Shown here in pieces: positions 56,601 to 64,000 of a stretch of 64,000 bases of DNA. How positions within the stretch are numbered: the stretch's first letter is position 1; each line of letters opens with the position of its first letter. The translations under genes and the position numbers were made by a program. Source of the DNA: Takakia lepidozioides (lineage: Eukaryota > Streptophyta > Takakiopsida > Takakiales > Takakiaceae); the NCBI GenBank assembly GCA_030704615.1, contig CM060732.1, positions 48,279,053 through 48,343,052 on the forward strand. The letters are read 5' to 3'. The notes under the pieces are model-generated. The model did not search any database, was not told the origin of the DNA, and was given only the letters and a program-made list of their open reading frames with translations.

Positions 56601-59600
56601 TCCCACCTGTACCAGAGCTCCCATTTCTTGCATGCGTAGCCGTAGCAAGGGCTGCAAATAAATACCCCCAGCTGCTTCATGCAACAGTGTGACAGTTACA
56701 TTTTGAATGGAACACTTCACATGAGGAACAGAAGTGGCCATAACTGCTTGTTCCTCATCCACTTGTAAACGTCCTGCCCCTTTGCTGGTGGAACTCCTAA
56801 CTGATGATGACTCGTGAGGTGGGCTCCCCCTCATCTTATCTGGCTGTGCCAGAACTTTAACTTTGAACGGATTGCCAGGCTGCTTAACCAGCACAGGGAC
56901 ACCATCAATGAGAGCCAACCCACTCTTACTTTTTTGATTCACCAAGTGAATCATGTGTTTGGATGTATGTATCTCCAGCTCCTCACTGCCTTCATCTGCA
57001 GAGGATTTGCTGGGCACACATTTCCAAAGTTCCCATGACTTGTCATTGATAGTTGCAATCTCAGCTAAGCCAGAGCCAGGGTGATAGTTCACTCGAAATG
57101 GCTCCCCACTGCTGTTTTTTGCATGAAGCGACAGTAATGAGAACCACACAGTATTACCAGTTGAGTGGTTGCTCTGATGCTTTACCTGCAAACAATTTTT
57201 CATTTGACAGGTCATTGAACTGCCTCATGCTCGTGACTCATGTAGCAGAGGGTTCATATAGTTCAGGGCACTTTAATTTTGAAGCTCCACATTTACCCCC
57301 TCTATGACACGAAGGAGCGGTTCATGATTCAAGAAAGAGCTGGAAGTTCCTTCCTTAGTTTCAAAAGGATGTCCTCAACTCCATGTTTACATGAACAAAT
57401 TATAGACGTGACGGGAGTTCTGTAGCCTTTTATAACGCACTTAATAGGAATGAACTGAAAAGCTTCAGTAACACACATAAGTAGCATCGTTTGGAAATAA
57501 TTTAATCTGATGCTACTTATGTCTGGAAGACACTGGGCCGGTGTTGACCAGCACATCCCCAAAACGAAGTCTAAAACAATAAGGTGGGGGGTAAACTTCA
57601 TTGTCTACACACTTTCGGGGATCAATCCTCAACATACCAACGTCCACAGTTGCATACATGATAATTGTGCTTTGAAAATCTGGAACATAGGAGTCAATCT
57701 ACTTGGGCATTTCTTCCTCATCTACAAGAAGCTTGTGGTCGCTGGTTATGGGGTTGTCCCAAAAGCTCTTCAAGCTTTCCCTGGATGTTATAAAGTCCCT
57801 TTCGTTTGTCTTTTCTTTTCTTTTTTCCACTCGTCTTTCTTTCCATCTCTTTGCAGATTCCAGTTGAGCAAAAGTAATGCAGCCAACCAAAAGCTGCACA
57901 CCTATGAATCTCAGACATGTCAGGCTTGAGAAGACCTACAGTAACCTGGCCCAAAGTAAGAATGAAAAACTCCAGGAGTTTCTGAAGCAAACTGAGAAAG
58001 CCATTTGACATATGACCTTCTTCCAATAAAACATAGTGTGTCCAAACCACTGCTAGAATACCTTGAAGAGGGCCCTGTCTCCAACAAGCGTATAATGTAA
58101 GACAGCCACTAAGTGAAACTGGCCCTGAATTGAAGTACTTTCCTCAACAGCCAAGTATAAATGCTCCCGCACATCTTTGATGGCTATAATGGCTCCTGCA
58201 ACCATTTGAGCAAGTGTTATGGATATGCATAAGTGAGGAGCAGCTGCTTCATCTAAAATACCTGCCAAGAACTATTCAATGACCAGTAAATGGAGAGCAC
58301 CTTACCATCAGGTATATCACATGGTGAGCAAGGGGCTCCTGCTTCTATTTCCCTGGCCTGATTTGTTCTTGAATACTCCCATGTTCTTGCCTCTGATGGG
58401 CCTGATAACCCCAGCAATGGAGCCACTATGGCATGCAGTAGCTACAAAGGCAACAAAAAGCAAGTAGCCCTGTTACTGAGCACACTCAATTCACAAGGGA
58501 ACATAATTTACTATTCGAAGATGTGCAATACCAATGCTGCAGTGTGTTAGCTGGAGTTTAACACATCTATCGACCACTTCATACAAGGTCTCTTATGAAG
58601 CTACAGTTGCAAAGACATCCTCCAAATTTCCAAGACACACATAATGAAGGCCATAGGTCATTTTCAAGGCCAAGTACCTGGTTGAGTTTAGGACCCGCAC
58701 AAACGAATCCAGCAGTGAGACAGCTTCCAAGGAAAAGTAGAAGAAAGTCAGTCAGATGGTATGGTTGGTACAGAGGATTAGTACCTGGACCTCAGAAGTG
58801 GTGATTGCTAAGTCCAGCCCAGCAACAGAACACTGACCCTGCCAGGCATTGCTCCACTTCCAAGCTCGAAGCATGTCTTCAGAAGGACCCCTCTCAACCT
58901 CACATGTAATTGACAACCGTTCCATCATGTACGCATTTAAGTCTATCACTGGTGCCCAAGAACCATCGGTTTTAATTGAAGTACTGTTCACAGCAATCTC
59001 TACTTCTGCTACATCTTGTGACTCAACAGCGAGATCAGAAGTGGGCTCTTCCTCTGGCACAACCGAAGAATGTGCTCCAAATTGCTCTGAAGGTCCACTG
59101 TGATCACCTGCTGGCGCTGCAGAGAAATTGCGGCCAAACCGAGGGGTCCTATTGGGTTTCCTGTGACTTGATTGCATATCACCACTTCCACGTGCTTGTA
59201 GCCCAAGTACACTGCAGCGCGTCAGACCTACTGAGGCCCTGGATACCTTACCATTGATCTCGCAGTTCAAATTTCCGTCCATCTCCAAAAGCATCCCTTC
59301 TGCAGGTAGGTCAAAACACACAGTATAGTAGCATCAGGAAAGGGCCTATACGATCTCAAAATGTTAGTCAAAGGACTCAACAAGGGTTCTCACAGAGAGA
59401 ATGGGAAGGTTCCACATGCACCCACCTAACTACATGGCATTGTGTGGTGTCGACAGGCGCTCAAGTCTCAGACAGTTGTACTTCCTTTCATGTTATGTTT
59501 AAGGTTCATCCTCTTTCAATGCAAACTGAAATACGAGATTGTAGAAATGGTGTGTTTTGAAAAGAATGCTACCTGCAGCTGAAGAACTACGGTGGGCTAG

Positions 59601-62600
59601 AACCAGAGAGAGCCCACCAATTTTGGAGGCAATTATGCTTTCAAAAGCTGATGCCAGAGGCCTTGAAGCCATGCTCGATGCCGATGCTTGAAGTCTACGA
59701 GGAGCTGAAGAAAGACGCCTGATCTTTTTGGACCTCTTCGTTAATGCCCACGGGGGAAGTGACACTGATCGTTGAGTGCTACGCAACAAAGGGTTCGGCA
59801 AACCCTCCTCTTTCACACTTGGCCATTGTGATCCAACCCTGCTCTGCTGATCGATGGGAGGAGAGGCTGCAACTTCAGCGAGAAGTTTCACGTGAAGGCC
59901 CAGAAACTCTACTAGGGTACGTAGTGCGGCTGTTTGAACGACCACCAAACCACCCTGATAGGAAGAAAATAAACATTTTTAAGAAGCCGACAGAAAATTC
60001 TTCAGTGGAACAGAACAAGAGCCAATATCTGCTTTGTAAGTACACTTAGTCATCAGAAACCATTATTCCCATGGAACAAAGTAGAAAACTTGAGCACACT
60101 ATATCCATGGAATCATGACCAGCATCAAAGGGCATAATCCCAGGCCTTTCCAACACTACTTATGAGGAAAATGCATGCTTGCCATGAGTTAGGATTTACG
60201 TCTTCTACCTACAAGGTTCACAAGAGAATGAATGGACAGAAAGCACAATGTGTGGAAGATGAAATCATCTGAAAACTTGCCTCGACGTCAAATGTGATAG
60301 TTTTGAAGTCTTTGTCGACACTCAAATTCATGTGGAAAACATCACCACCAGATGCTAGGAGCATAACCTTGGTCACTAGGGCTTCCAATTGACCATCAGT
60401 TACCAAAACCCTCCCAACGTCCGCCGTTGCATTCAGCCAGTGCTTGTTAGTTCTCCTCAACCCTCCCTCACTCTCTTCCTTTGAAAAATTTAGCAAATCC
60501 TGTTCTTGTCGTAGCGATGACAGGTTACCTACTGACGTTGATCGACCAAGTGATGGAGTTACTGGCTCAGCATCAATAAGTGCAGACAAGTCACCAGTTG
60601 ATGCATGTGACATCAGTGGGGCTCTTGGCAATCTTTTTGATTGCAAAAGAAGGTTCTCATCAGCGGTAGTTGTCAAACTGCCGCTTTGATAATGCTTTGG
60701 ATTCATCGTGTCTGTGTCTGCATTTGTACCCAACAATTCGCTCCCGAAAAGGGCACCCTCCTCAGAAGAGGTACCCTCCACCATCACCTTAGGTCCACAA
60801 ACTTTAAGCGAGCAATGATCAATGGAAAAGAGGGTCACCGTTGTTGAATCCGCAAACATTTCAGAAACACGAACTGTACTGGCTGACCTATTGTGATCAG
60901 AAGGATTCTGCTGGATAGTTCCCTGCCGTCCCTTGGTTCTCCCCCGCCTTCCAGTAACAACACATAGTTGTGCCCCTGCAATTACAAAAGACAAAGAAGC
61001 TTCCCATCCATCTCCCATAAAAAGTTGCAGTGAAGAGACCTGTGTCACAAGGTATGCCCCCTTTCCCTTGCCTGAACCAAGGGTCTTACTGCTACTTGTT
61101 GCTGATCCCCTAGTGTCTGTGCCAGCCACCTTGCCCAAATCTGGTCGCAGTGTAGGCCCCTGTTTGCAGATGGCTGCATTCTGTCTTCCACTTGTGTGTT
61201 CTTCATGGCTGCAAGTACTGTCTGTCTCTCGCTTTTCACCCACAGCGACTTGAAAGCTTTCCAGCTGAAAGTTCAAGCATACAACAAACAACGTATCCAA
61301 GAGCTTTCTTGAGGTGCCCCCAGTCATCTCCATCTCTGAAGCTGTCCCAATACTTTTGCCATCTGTTGAAGAGACATCCTCACTGTCTGAAATGTTCATT
61401 GACTGAGAAACTCTTGAAGCAGGCTGTGTTCCACCTCCATCCATGCTTCTGCGCAGTGGGACTGGAGCTTCCATAATAACCTTCTTGTAGCAACCCAAAA
61501 TCTGTATATACCCCCTAGAATGTCAAGTTACATGAATCAAAGCTTATGTACAGAGCTTGTAACCAGATAAATCAGAGAGCCCGAAGTTTGGTACAAAATT
61601 AATTCATTGCCAAGTCCACCACATAAGCCCTAGACCTTCATCATCAGGATCTGGCATCTACAGAGTGAAACTTTCAGCTGCCACAGCTAACCCGACAGGG
61701 AAGAAGCATTGAATGAGTAGAAGAGAACATGAGTCGAGCATTTTGAATGTATTCTTTGACCAATCAACAGACTTTGAACAAGGAGGGGCCATGCAATAGA
61801 GACCTCAAACACTGCTGCCAGTTCGTCAAGATACAGGTGGACAGTCACTGCTGCCAATCTTGCATTGACAGCCACCGAAACTGACTTGATTGGCTCCATT
61901 GGTATGCAGAATTCATCTCTGCAGCAAAGCAACATTCATCAAAGAGGGGACTGGCATTAATGCACCTTCACCAATCCAGGATTACGACCAGAGCACATAC
62001 TACCCGATGACTTGAAGTTAAACTTTCCAGACTGAGTCACATTTAGCAAACTTCTCTCTGAAGAAGAACAAGATCCAGGGCAAGACCATGAAAGAGAACA
62101 CCGAGGTGGAAAACTACAAAGGAAAACAGATGTTTGATGATTGTCACCTTTGTGACCTAGAGCGCTATTCCTTCCATATGCAGGCAAAGAAAACAAGCCA
62201 TTGTCGAGAATTTGGGTCATTTCTCACAGAAAATCATGAGAGGAAGGACCTGCAGAATGATGATTCGGTTACAAATGTCAATGGTCCAACTAGGGGAACC
62301 TTTGCATGGTTCTGTGCTTCCATCTGGAGCAGTACCATTGAATCTTCAACAGCAAAATACAAGTTGTTGCCAATCTGCTCATGCTCAGCCCCAGCTAACT
62401 CCACCGGCAGATGAGGCGAGGGAGGCGTCTTCAGCCAAAACTTTCTCTCCACACTTGCGCTCCACCACCTTGTTGACTGGTCATCGTCATTTGAAGATCC
62501 AGGCTCTCCTTCAGATACTTTGCTCTTCAGTACAGCAGGCCACATTGCCACTTGAAAGCATCCAAGATCAACCACTACAGATGATCGAGACGGCCAATGT

Positions 62601-63981
62601 GACTCTGCTTCACCATCTGCACTTTTCTCTCCCGCTAAGGAACTTTGGTGGTGGTCATTCCCAAGTGGCTCAATTGCAAATGTGATTTTGGGACTTTCAA
62701 CTACCACTGAGAGCTCTACTGGCATTTTTGGGACAGCAGCCACAATAACTCGTCTGCAATAACCAGCCCATCTGGTCCACATTGCATCAAGTGACACATC
62801 AGATTTTAAGACGCTGCTTGACACAGAGACCGGGGTATCCCCACTGCAAGTACGCACTCCAACAGTTGAGAGCTGTCCGAACAGAGAGACTATGCGGTCA
62901 CTAAAGGAACAACCAACGAAGCAGTCTACTTGGCCCATCCCCAAGGCACAACTAATCAGGCTCCCAAAGGCCCCCCCTCTCCCAGTAACTTCTTGAGCAC
63001 TTGTAAGTTCGACAATTAAAAATGGCCTTGACTGACCATCATGTGTTGTGCCCATGCTCGTCAGCAAGGGGGTCCCAGTACCAGCACTATTAACATGTGC
63101 AAAATCCAATCCATCAGGGATCTGCCATTCCCAGCTCCTCCACACACGGGCCTCGTGATCTTGCCATTTCCAATGCTTTTCAAATGTAGCAACAGCCTTA
63201 GGCACCTCTGTGATGTCTGGCAACAGCCTGAGCCTCTTGTCTGCAGTCAACCTCTCAGCACACGGATAACTACGAATCAAATACACAATATCAACTGCTC
63301 TTGCTGGCCATCTTCCATGGTACACAATCTCATGGTTGACTGCTTGTCGAAGCTCTTGAACAGGAAGGACAGACAGCAGCTGTAGCTGCAGGCTGCCACA
63401 GACAAGACTCACGCCAATTGTCTGGTCCTTACCATAATCCAATGAGACCCTGTCCAATATCATATGTAGAGCTGGCTGGAATAATGGTGCTACTTCCTCA
63501 TCCAATAGAGGAGTAGAAGCATACAACTTGTCAGGAATGACCCCAACATCTGCAGCACATGCCAGAGTAAATGAAACCCTGCTGATGTGAACTAAATACG
63601 TTGACACCCATCTTGGGGTGTGCCTTCCAAAGGCATCCTCTGTACGTAGGTCATTAATTTCACTTCCTAGTTCTTGTGCAGCTCCAGTTTGAATGTCTGC
63701 ACCATCTACAAGTTCAGATAAATCTGCTTTATTCCTGGAAGAGGTAGATGCAGCATATGCAGTGTCCATGAGCAGTTTCCATGCTTCTTTGATCAATCTG
63801 GGTGCAGCAATTACTGACTTCAAGCCATGTATAACCTTATGCTCAGAATAACTTGCAACTTGTATACAGGTTCTTATCCAAAGTCTCCAGGCCAGAATCC
63901 CAAACAGACCCTGGGCTGGAACACGGACTGAGTCAACTTTTGATACTGCCCCCGAGCTTGCTGAGGTCGATGCTCTCAATT
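41281..63981 (-). CDS. VPS13: VPS13/SHRUBBY-type lipid-transfer protein, C-terminal two-thirds or so, 30 exons seen
   Basis: VPS13 proteins are rod-like bridges that move lipids between membranes at contact sites. In plants SHRUBBY affects root patterning. Exons read here include PTRVVHLVPRYVVVNKSTEA, the WSGPVCAASLGSFCVKM and PYRIENGLPSGSILYHQK segments, and DGPTRVLRV, all SHR-BD landmarks. They are followed by the highly conserved C-terminal block: FIPGNPQADYTSAQETLRAL, IARGSSLLPPAFASLFDD, SSLDVFFDPSNG, GTSRYLGDL, IEGYLQAMLDALFKQDYLRV, VLLKNLPPNSTL and AYLDGRLCRHIPN...RRIVSGFLLSF, stop at 41281. The 5' end is beyond the right edge. All exons are open. One or two exons may be missing (57.2-58.05 kb, 53.0-55.3 kb, 50.0-50.5 kb). 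Introns host a LINE and other insertions. Confidence 0.85.
41788..41934 (-). CDS. VPS13: VPS13 exon
   Basis: VLLKNLPPNSTLMEEIISAV then FLIGEGLLAGESS and SLRRLQREN. Borders are gtgcag and GTATGG. Confidence 0.85.
42107..42190 (-). CDS. VPS13: VPS13 exon
   Basis: The whole exon reads VYIEGYLQAMLDALFKQDYL then RVKVSDDQ. Borders are gtgtag and GTCTGC. It is too short for routine ORF detection. Confidence 0.9.
42587..42709 (-). CDS. VPS13: VPS13 exon
   Basis: VSGFRRGILNVAMRPAVLRS then GGSTRCIKLDRSIGMDE, continuing in phase into the next exon. Borders are ttgccag and GTAGGC. Confidence 0.88.
42924..43019 (-). CDS. VPS13: VPS13 exon
   Basis: MRTAGSNILFAVVTEVSDSV then LKGAETSGLDGL. Borders are gatgacag and GTATGT. 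The intron upstream of it holds a cluster of LINE 3' ends. Confidence 0.88.
43085..43660 (-). mobile_element. Cluster of LINE 3' ends in a VPS13 intron
   Basis: At least four copies read, on the minus strand, (CATTT)n preceded by GGACGTTATAAAGCACC and, further 5', AGCTTTCCGCGGACG. They are seen on the plus strand at about 43095-43125, 43139-43231, 43403-43485 and 43547-43660. They match the 3' end of the LINE at 53.4-55.1 kb, but in the opposite orientation. They are short 5'-truncated insertions. Confidence 0.8.
43883..43965 (-). CDS. VPS13: VPS13 exon
   Basis: MFNMLSKGLRRKGKGGTSRY then LGDLEHT, the conserved GTKRYFGDLG-like step. Borders are tttgacag and GTAAGA. Confidence 0.88.
44512..44660 (-). 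CDS. VPS13: VPS13 exon
   Basis: YAMRAIYIARGSSLLPPAFA, SLFDDSAASSLDVFFDPSNG and DMQGLTLG. Borders are ttcttcag and GTGTGG. Confidence 0.92.
44966..45072 (-). CDS. VPS13: VPS13 exon
   Basis: IPTVRGTTVELNGVLLSNAL then LTYRQLAMKCAQHYSW, directly before YAMRAIY in the next exon. Borders are catcag and GTAATT. Confidence 0.9.
45392..45481 (-). CDS. VPS13: VPS13 exon
   Basis: IVASFIPGNPQADYTSAQET then LRALLHSVIK. Borders are tctcacag and GTTAAT. Confidence 0.9.
45822..45950 (-). CDS. VPS13: VPS13 exon
   Basis: TVDLNIDEDTLMKLSPFYRS then GPSRLIYYERFEIHPIK, typical of the region before the C-terminal block. Borders are ttggcag and GTAGAC. Confidence 0.85.
46711..46930 (-). CDS. VPS13: VPS13 exon, 5' border uncertain
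   Basis: MGQRLDVDVKWQGAPLAHML then TVLHMAAVVAHRGTNPIQLH and YASLLLQ before a GTACTC donor. Several AG acceptors are possible, so the upstream edge is approximate. Confidence 0.7.
47031..47173 (-). CDS. VPS13: VPS13 exon
   Basis: RTDSSSEERELAESIGQKGV then FYTPIIIGRITSLVMEGLVT and LCQLKVQ. Borders are ttgacag and GTATGT. Confidence 0.85.
47222..47305 (+). mobile_element. Stand-alone LINE 3' end with (CATTT)n tail
   Basis: CTCTGCGGACGATATAAAGT then (CATTT)3 at the end. It is diverged from the 55-kb LINE but the same type. Confidence 0.7.
47447..47591 (+). mobile_element. 145-bp TG...CA element with 5-bp target duplication (solo-LTR/TRIM-like)
   Basis: The insert starts TGTTGGAGGTG and ends TTCCAACA, so it has short inverted ends TGTTGGA/TCCAACA. 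It is flanked on both sides by CCCCA, which is present once in the neighbouring empty copy. Ends and duplication length fit a solo LTR of a small (TRIM-like) retroelement. Its interior carries a tRNA-like sequence. Confidence 0.75.
47499..47569 (+). ncRNA. tRNA-like sequence with Pol III A and B boxes
   Basis: It has a D-arm with A box (TAGCTCAGTGGTAGAGC) and a perfect T-arm (CTAGG-TTCAATC-CCTAG) with B box. The acceptor stem pairs at only 4 of 7 positions and the anticodon loop lacks T33. It is therefore not a functional tRNA but could act as a Pol III promoter. Confidence 0.65.
47650..47984 (-). CDS. VPS13: VPS13 exon (SHR-BD end)
   Basis: KQLSHDINLDKLRPWKLFRA, an acidic loop, then GYEVCADGPTRVLRVCNDND and IRIPVLYLNIVEPGKQ. 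Borders are cttgcag and GTGAGC. Confidence 0.88.
48913..49362 (-). CDS. VPS13: VPS13 exon (SHR-BD)
   Basis: It contains SGWDWSGPVCAASLGSFCVK and PADAIPYRIENGLPSGSILY then HQK. The WSG and YRIEN motifs are SHR-BD landmarks. Borders are ctgttag and GTGTGC. Confidence 0.9.
49640..49981 (-). CDS. VPS13: VPS13 exon (SHR-BD start)
   Basis: It ends with TNPTRVVHLVPRYVVVNKST then EAMFVCQDGFQ, the TR.....PRY...N.....L...Q signature. Borders are tcttcag and GTGTGT. Confidence 0.88.
50541..50979 (-). CDS. VPS13: VPS13 exon
   Basis: GAFPESEHEATVERGGKASM leads into YVDLSNLSLVIRNIEFGLTS and PFNWFEAQPPLYIFPRS. Borders are cacttcag and GTATTT. Confidence 0.75.
51088..51552 (-). CDS. VPS13: VPS13 exon
   Basis: NYLLSIRPARSSSTSMGVTA at the start. 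Later come HFLIWTTTRQVAVSMPPSEK and ELMLLPTIRIHNLLTSNISA, the LLP...NLL step before SHR-BD. Borders are atgtgcag and GTGATT. Confidence 0.85.
51828..52056 (-). CDS. VPS13: VPS13 exon
   Basis: EMEVQGGIHLTVSSMVRILN then ASGLPLELQCRRPN and ALTSFNVG before GTGAGT. The acceptor could be 12 bases downstream (gtgcag). Confidence 0.85.
52633..52784 (-). CDS. VPS13: VPS13 exon
   Basis: ASRRDLKSAEMASSVDVYLQ then SSAVHLSLVDPGVRAVRTRL and EFG before GTGAGG. The acceptor is ggcaaag. Confidence 0.8.
53363..55062 (+). mobile_element. 5'-truncated non-LTR retrotransposon (LINE) inserted antisense in a VPS13 intron
   Basis: RT palm landmarks occur in order: CFVDFHKAFDSVPRELLFQR, HSNIGVKQGCP, then LLYADDVAPLAQSP with the catalytic YADD, LQVNLTKTKIMVFN and SYRYLGLVIHS. 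A C-terminal CX2C...HX4C (CPACTGRNQEIETEEHFFFY then C) follows. Frames change at C4 (53629-53632) and T5 (54415-54419). The endonuclease domain is absent, as in 5'-truncated insertions. The 3' end carries two tandem copies of a short terminal segment, each ending in (CATTT)n (about 54896-54976 and 54975-55062). Confidence 0.88.
55320..55423 (-). CDS. VPS13: VPS13 exon
   Basis: VENRTGVDLVCHFDYGNGMQ then DGLVQSWETDAFLIR. Borders are aatgcag and GTACTC. Confidence 0.88.
55554..55670 (-). CDS. VPS13: VPS13 exon
   Basis: VDVVFSEPSLDTCLFLIGAL then ELAGPYTLRHSPVLSNRCQ. It is a short exon with open frame. Borders are ctacag and GTCAGA. Confidence 0.85.
56060..56180 (-). CDS. VPS13: VPS13 exon
   Basis: VAIINPVETDLIFRARTING then KTPTAVFSRLKK. 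Borders are gtggcag and GTTCAC. Confidence 0.8.
56530..57185 (-). CDS. VPS13: VPS13 exon
   Basis: VKHQSNHSTGNTVWFSLLSL, YHPGSGLAEIATINDKSWEL, and MQEMGALVQVGSRKTRFMSG ending FEAQSSRW. Borders are tttgcag and GTAAGT. Confidence 0.85.
57740..57812 (+). mobile_element. Diverged LINE 3' end in a VPS13 intron
   Basis: GTCCCAAAAGCTCTTCAAGC then TGGATGTTATAAAGTCCC and degraded CTTTCGTTTG matches the terminal segment of the 55-kb LINE. Confidence 0.6.
58062..58261 (-). CDS. VPS13: VPS13 exon
   Basis: ILDEAAAPHLCISITLAQMV then AGAIIAIKDVREHLYLAVEE and HYTLVGDRALFK. Borders are ttggcag and GTATTC. Confidence 0.8.
58306..58441 (-). CDS. VPS13: VPS13 exon
   Basis: LLHAIVAPLLGLSGPSEART then EYSRTNQAREIEAGAPC and DIPDG before GTAAGG. 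The acceptor is cctttgtag. Confidence 0.75.
58785..59299 (-). CDS. VPS13: VPS13 exon
   Basis: GMLLEMDGNLNCEINGKVSR to GSWAPVIDLNAYMMERLSIT and CSVAGLDLAITTSEVQ. Borders are cctgcag and GTACTA. Confidence 0.82.
59573..59954 (-). CDS. VPS13: VPS13 exon
   Basis: VVVQTAALRTLVEFLGLHVK at the start and IASKIGGLSLVLAHRSSSAA at the end. Borders are cctatcag and GTAGCA. Confidence 0.82.
60282..61514 (-). CDS. VPS13: VPS13 long exon with GC donor
   Basis: GYIQILGCYKKVIMEAPVPL begins the exon. It runs through a Ser-rich region to VLVTDGQLEALVTKVMLLAS and DKDFKTITFDVE. The donor is GAG followed by GCAAGT, the typical GC-AG variant. No GT donor fits. Confidence 0.85.
61804..61918 (-). CDS. VPS13: VPS13 exon
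   Basis: DEFCIPMEPIKSVSVAVNAR then LAAVTVHLYLDELAAVFE. Borders are ctgcag and GTCTCT. Confidence 0.82.
62250..63981 (-). CDS. VPS13: VPS13 long exon, most upstream visible
   Basis: It starts after an acceptor (tctgcaacag) at the right edge of the window and is open for about 577 codons. Segments include RVWRSWEWQIPDGLDFAHVN, GTTHDGQSRPFLIVELTSAQ and AMWTRWAGYCRRVIVAAVPK. The donor is GCAG followed by GTCCTT, which is weak. Earlier exons, including the N-terminal chorein domain, lie outside the window. Confidence 0.85.
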
Positions 63982-64000
63982 CTGTTGCAGATGTATGAAA

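Noticed and set aside
57329-57601. 90-residue minus-strand ORF in the VPS13 region
   Set aside because: I found no good splice borders and no similarity to the VPS13 pattern on either side, so it was not called an exon.

Overview
This is nuclear DNA of a streptophyte plant, most likely a seedless lineage. The evidence is a plant VPS13/SHRUBBY-type gene with about 30 small GT-AG exons, a plant PB1-domain protein, PLS-class PPR and OSB (organellar single-strand-binding) relics, and dense CACTA, chromovirus and LINE debris. Calls rest on motif recognition and splice sites read by eye. I cannot name the species.

Layout. 0-5 kb: two opposed remnants of CACTA (TNP2) transposase and a minus-strand gene with a zinc-binding-like exon and a SET domain. 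5.9-18.5 kb: a 12.6-kb unit bounded by two nearly identical 1.7-kb direct repeats. Inside it are a 15-copy array of a 28-bp palindrome at about 137-bp period and, just downstream, a nine-exon gene joining a ParB/sulfiredoxin-like domain (D-G-N-H-R) to a permuted, catalytically degenerate N4/N6 DNA-methyltransferase fold. The same palindrome recurs only in the introns of that gene. This is the best candidate in the window for an undescribed system. 19.4-24 kb: a broken Ty3/gypsy chromovirus. 24-26.5 kb: an AT-rich island with an RPA-like OB/zinc-finger relic. 26.7-30.2 kb: a tandemly duplicated PPR pseudogene, tandemly duplicated OSB PDF-motif exons and a perfect 41-bp inverted repeat.

32-35.2 kb holds an intact intronless PB1-domain gene. 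38-39.9 kb holds a decaying F-box/LRR gene on the minus strand. From 41.3 kb to the right edge lies the 3' part of a VPS13-family lipid-transfer gene on the minus strand, reconstructed here as 30 exons. Its introns collect a 5'-truncated LINE, several stand-alone LINE 3' ends with (CATTT)n tails, and a 145-bp TG...CA insertion that carries a tRNA-like Pol III promoter and sits next to its own empty site.

VPS13 and PB1 are clean and probably functional. The other protein genes show single-base frame changes, mostly in homopolymer runs, and look like decaying or mobile sequence. The ParB-methyltransferase gene is intermediate: its splice sites and domains are well kept but it has about four frame breaks.
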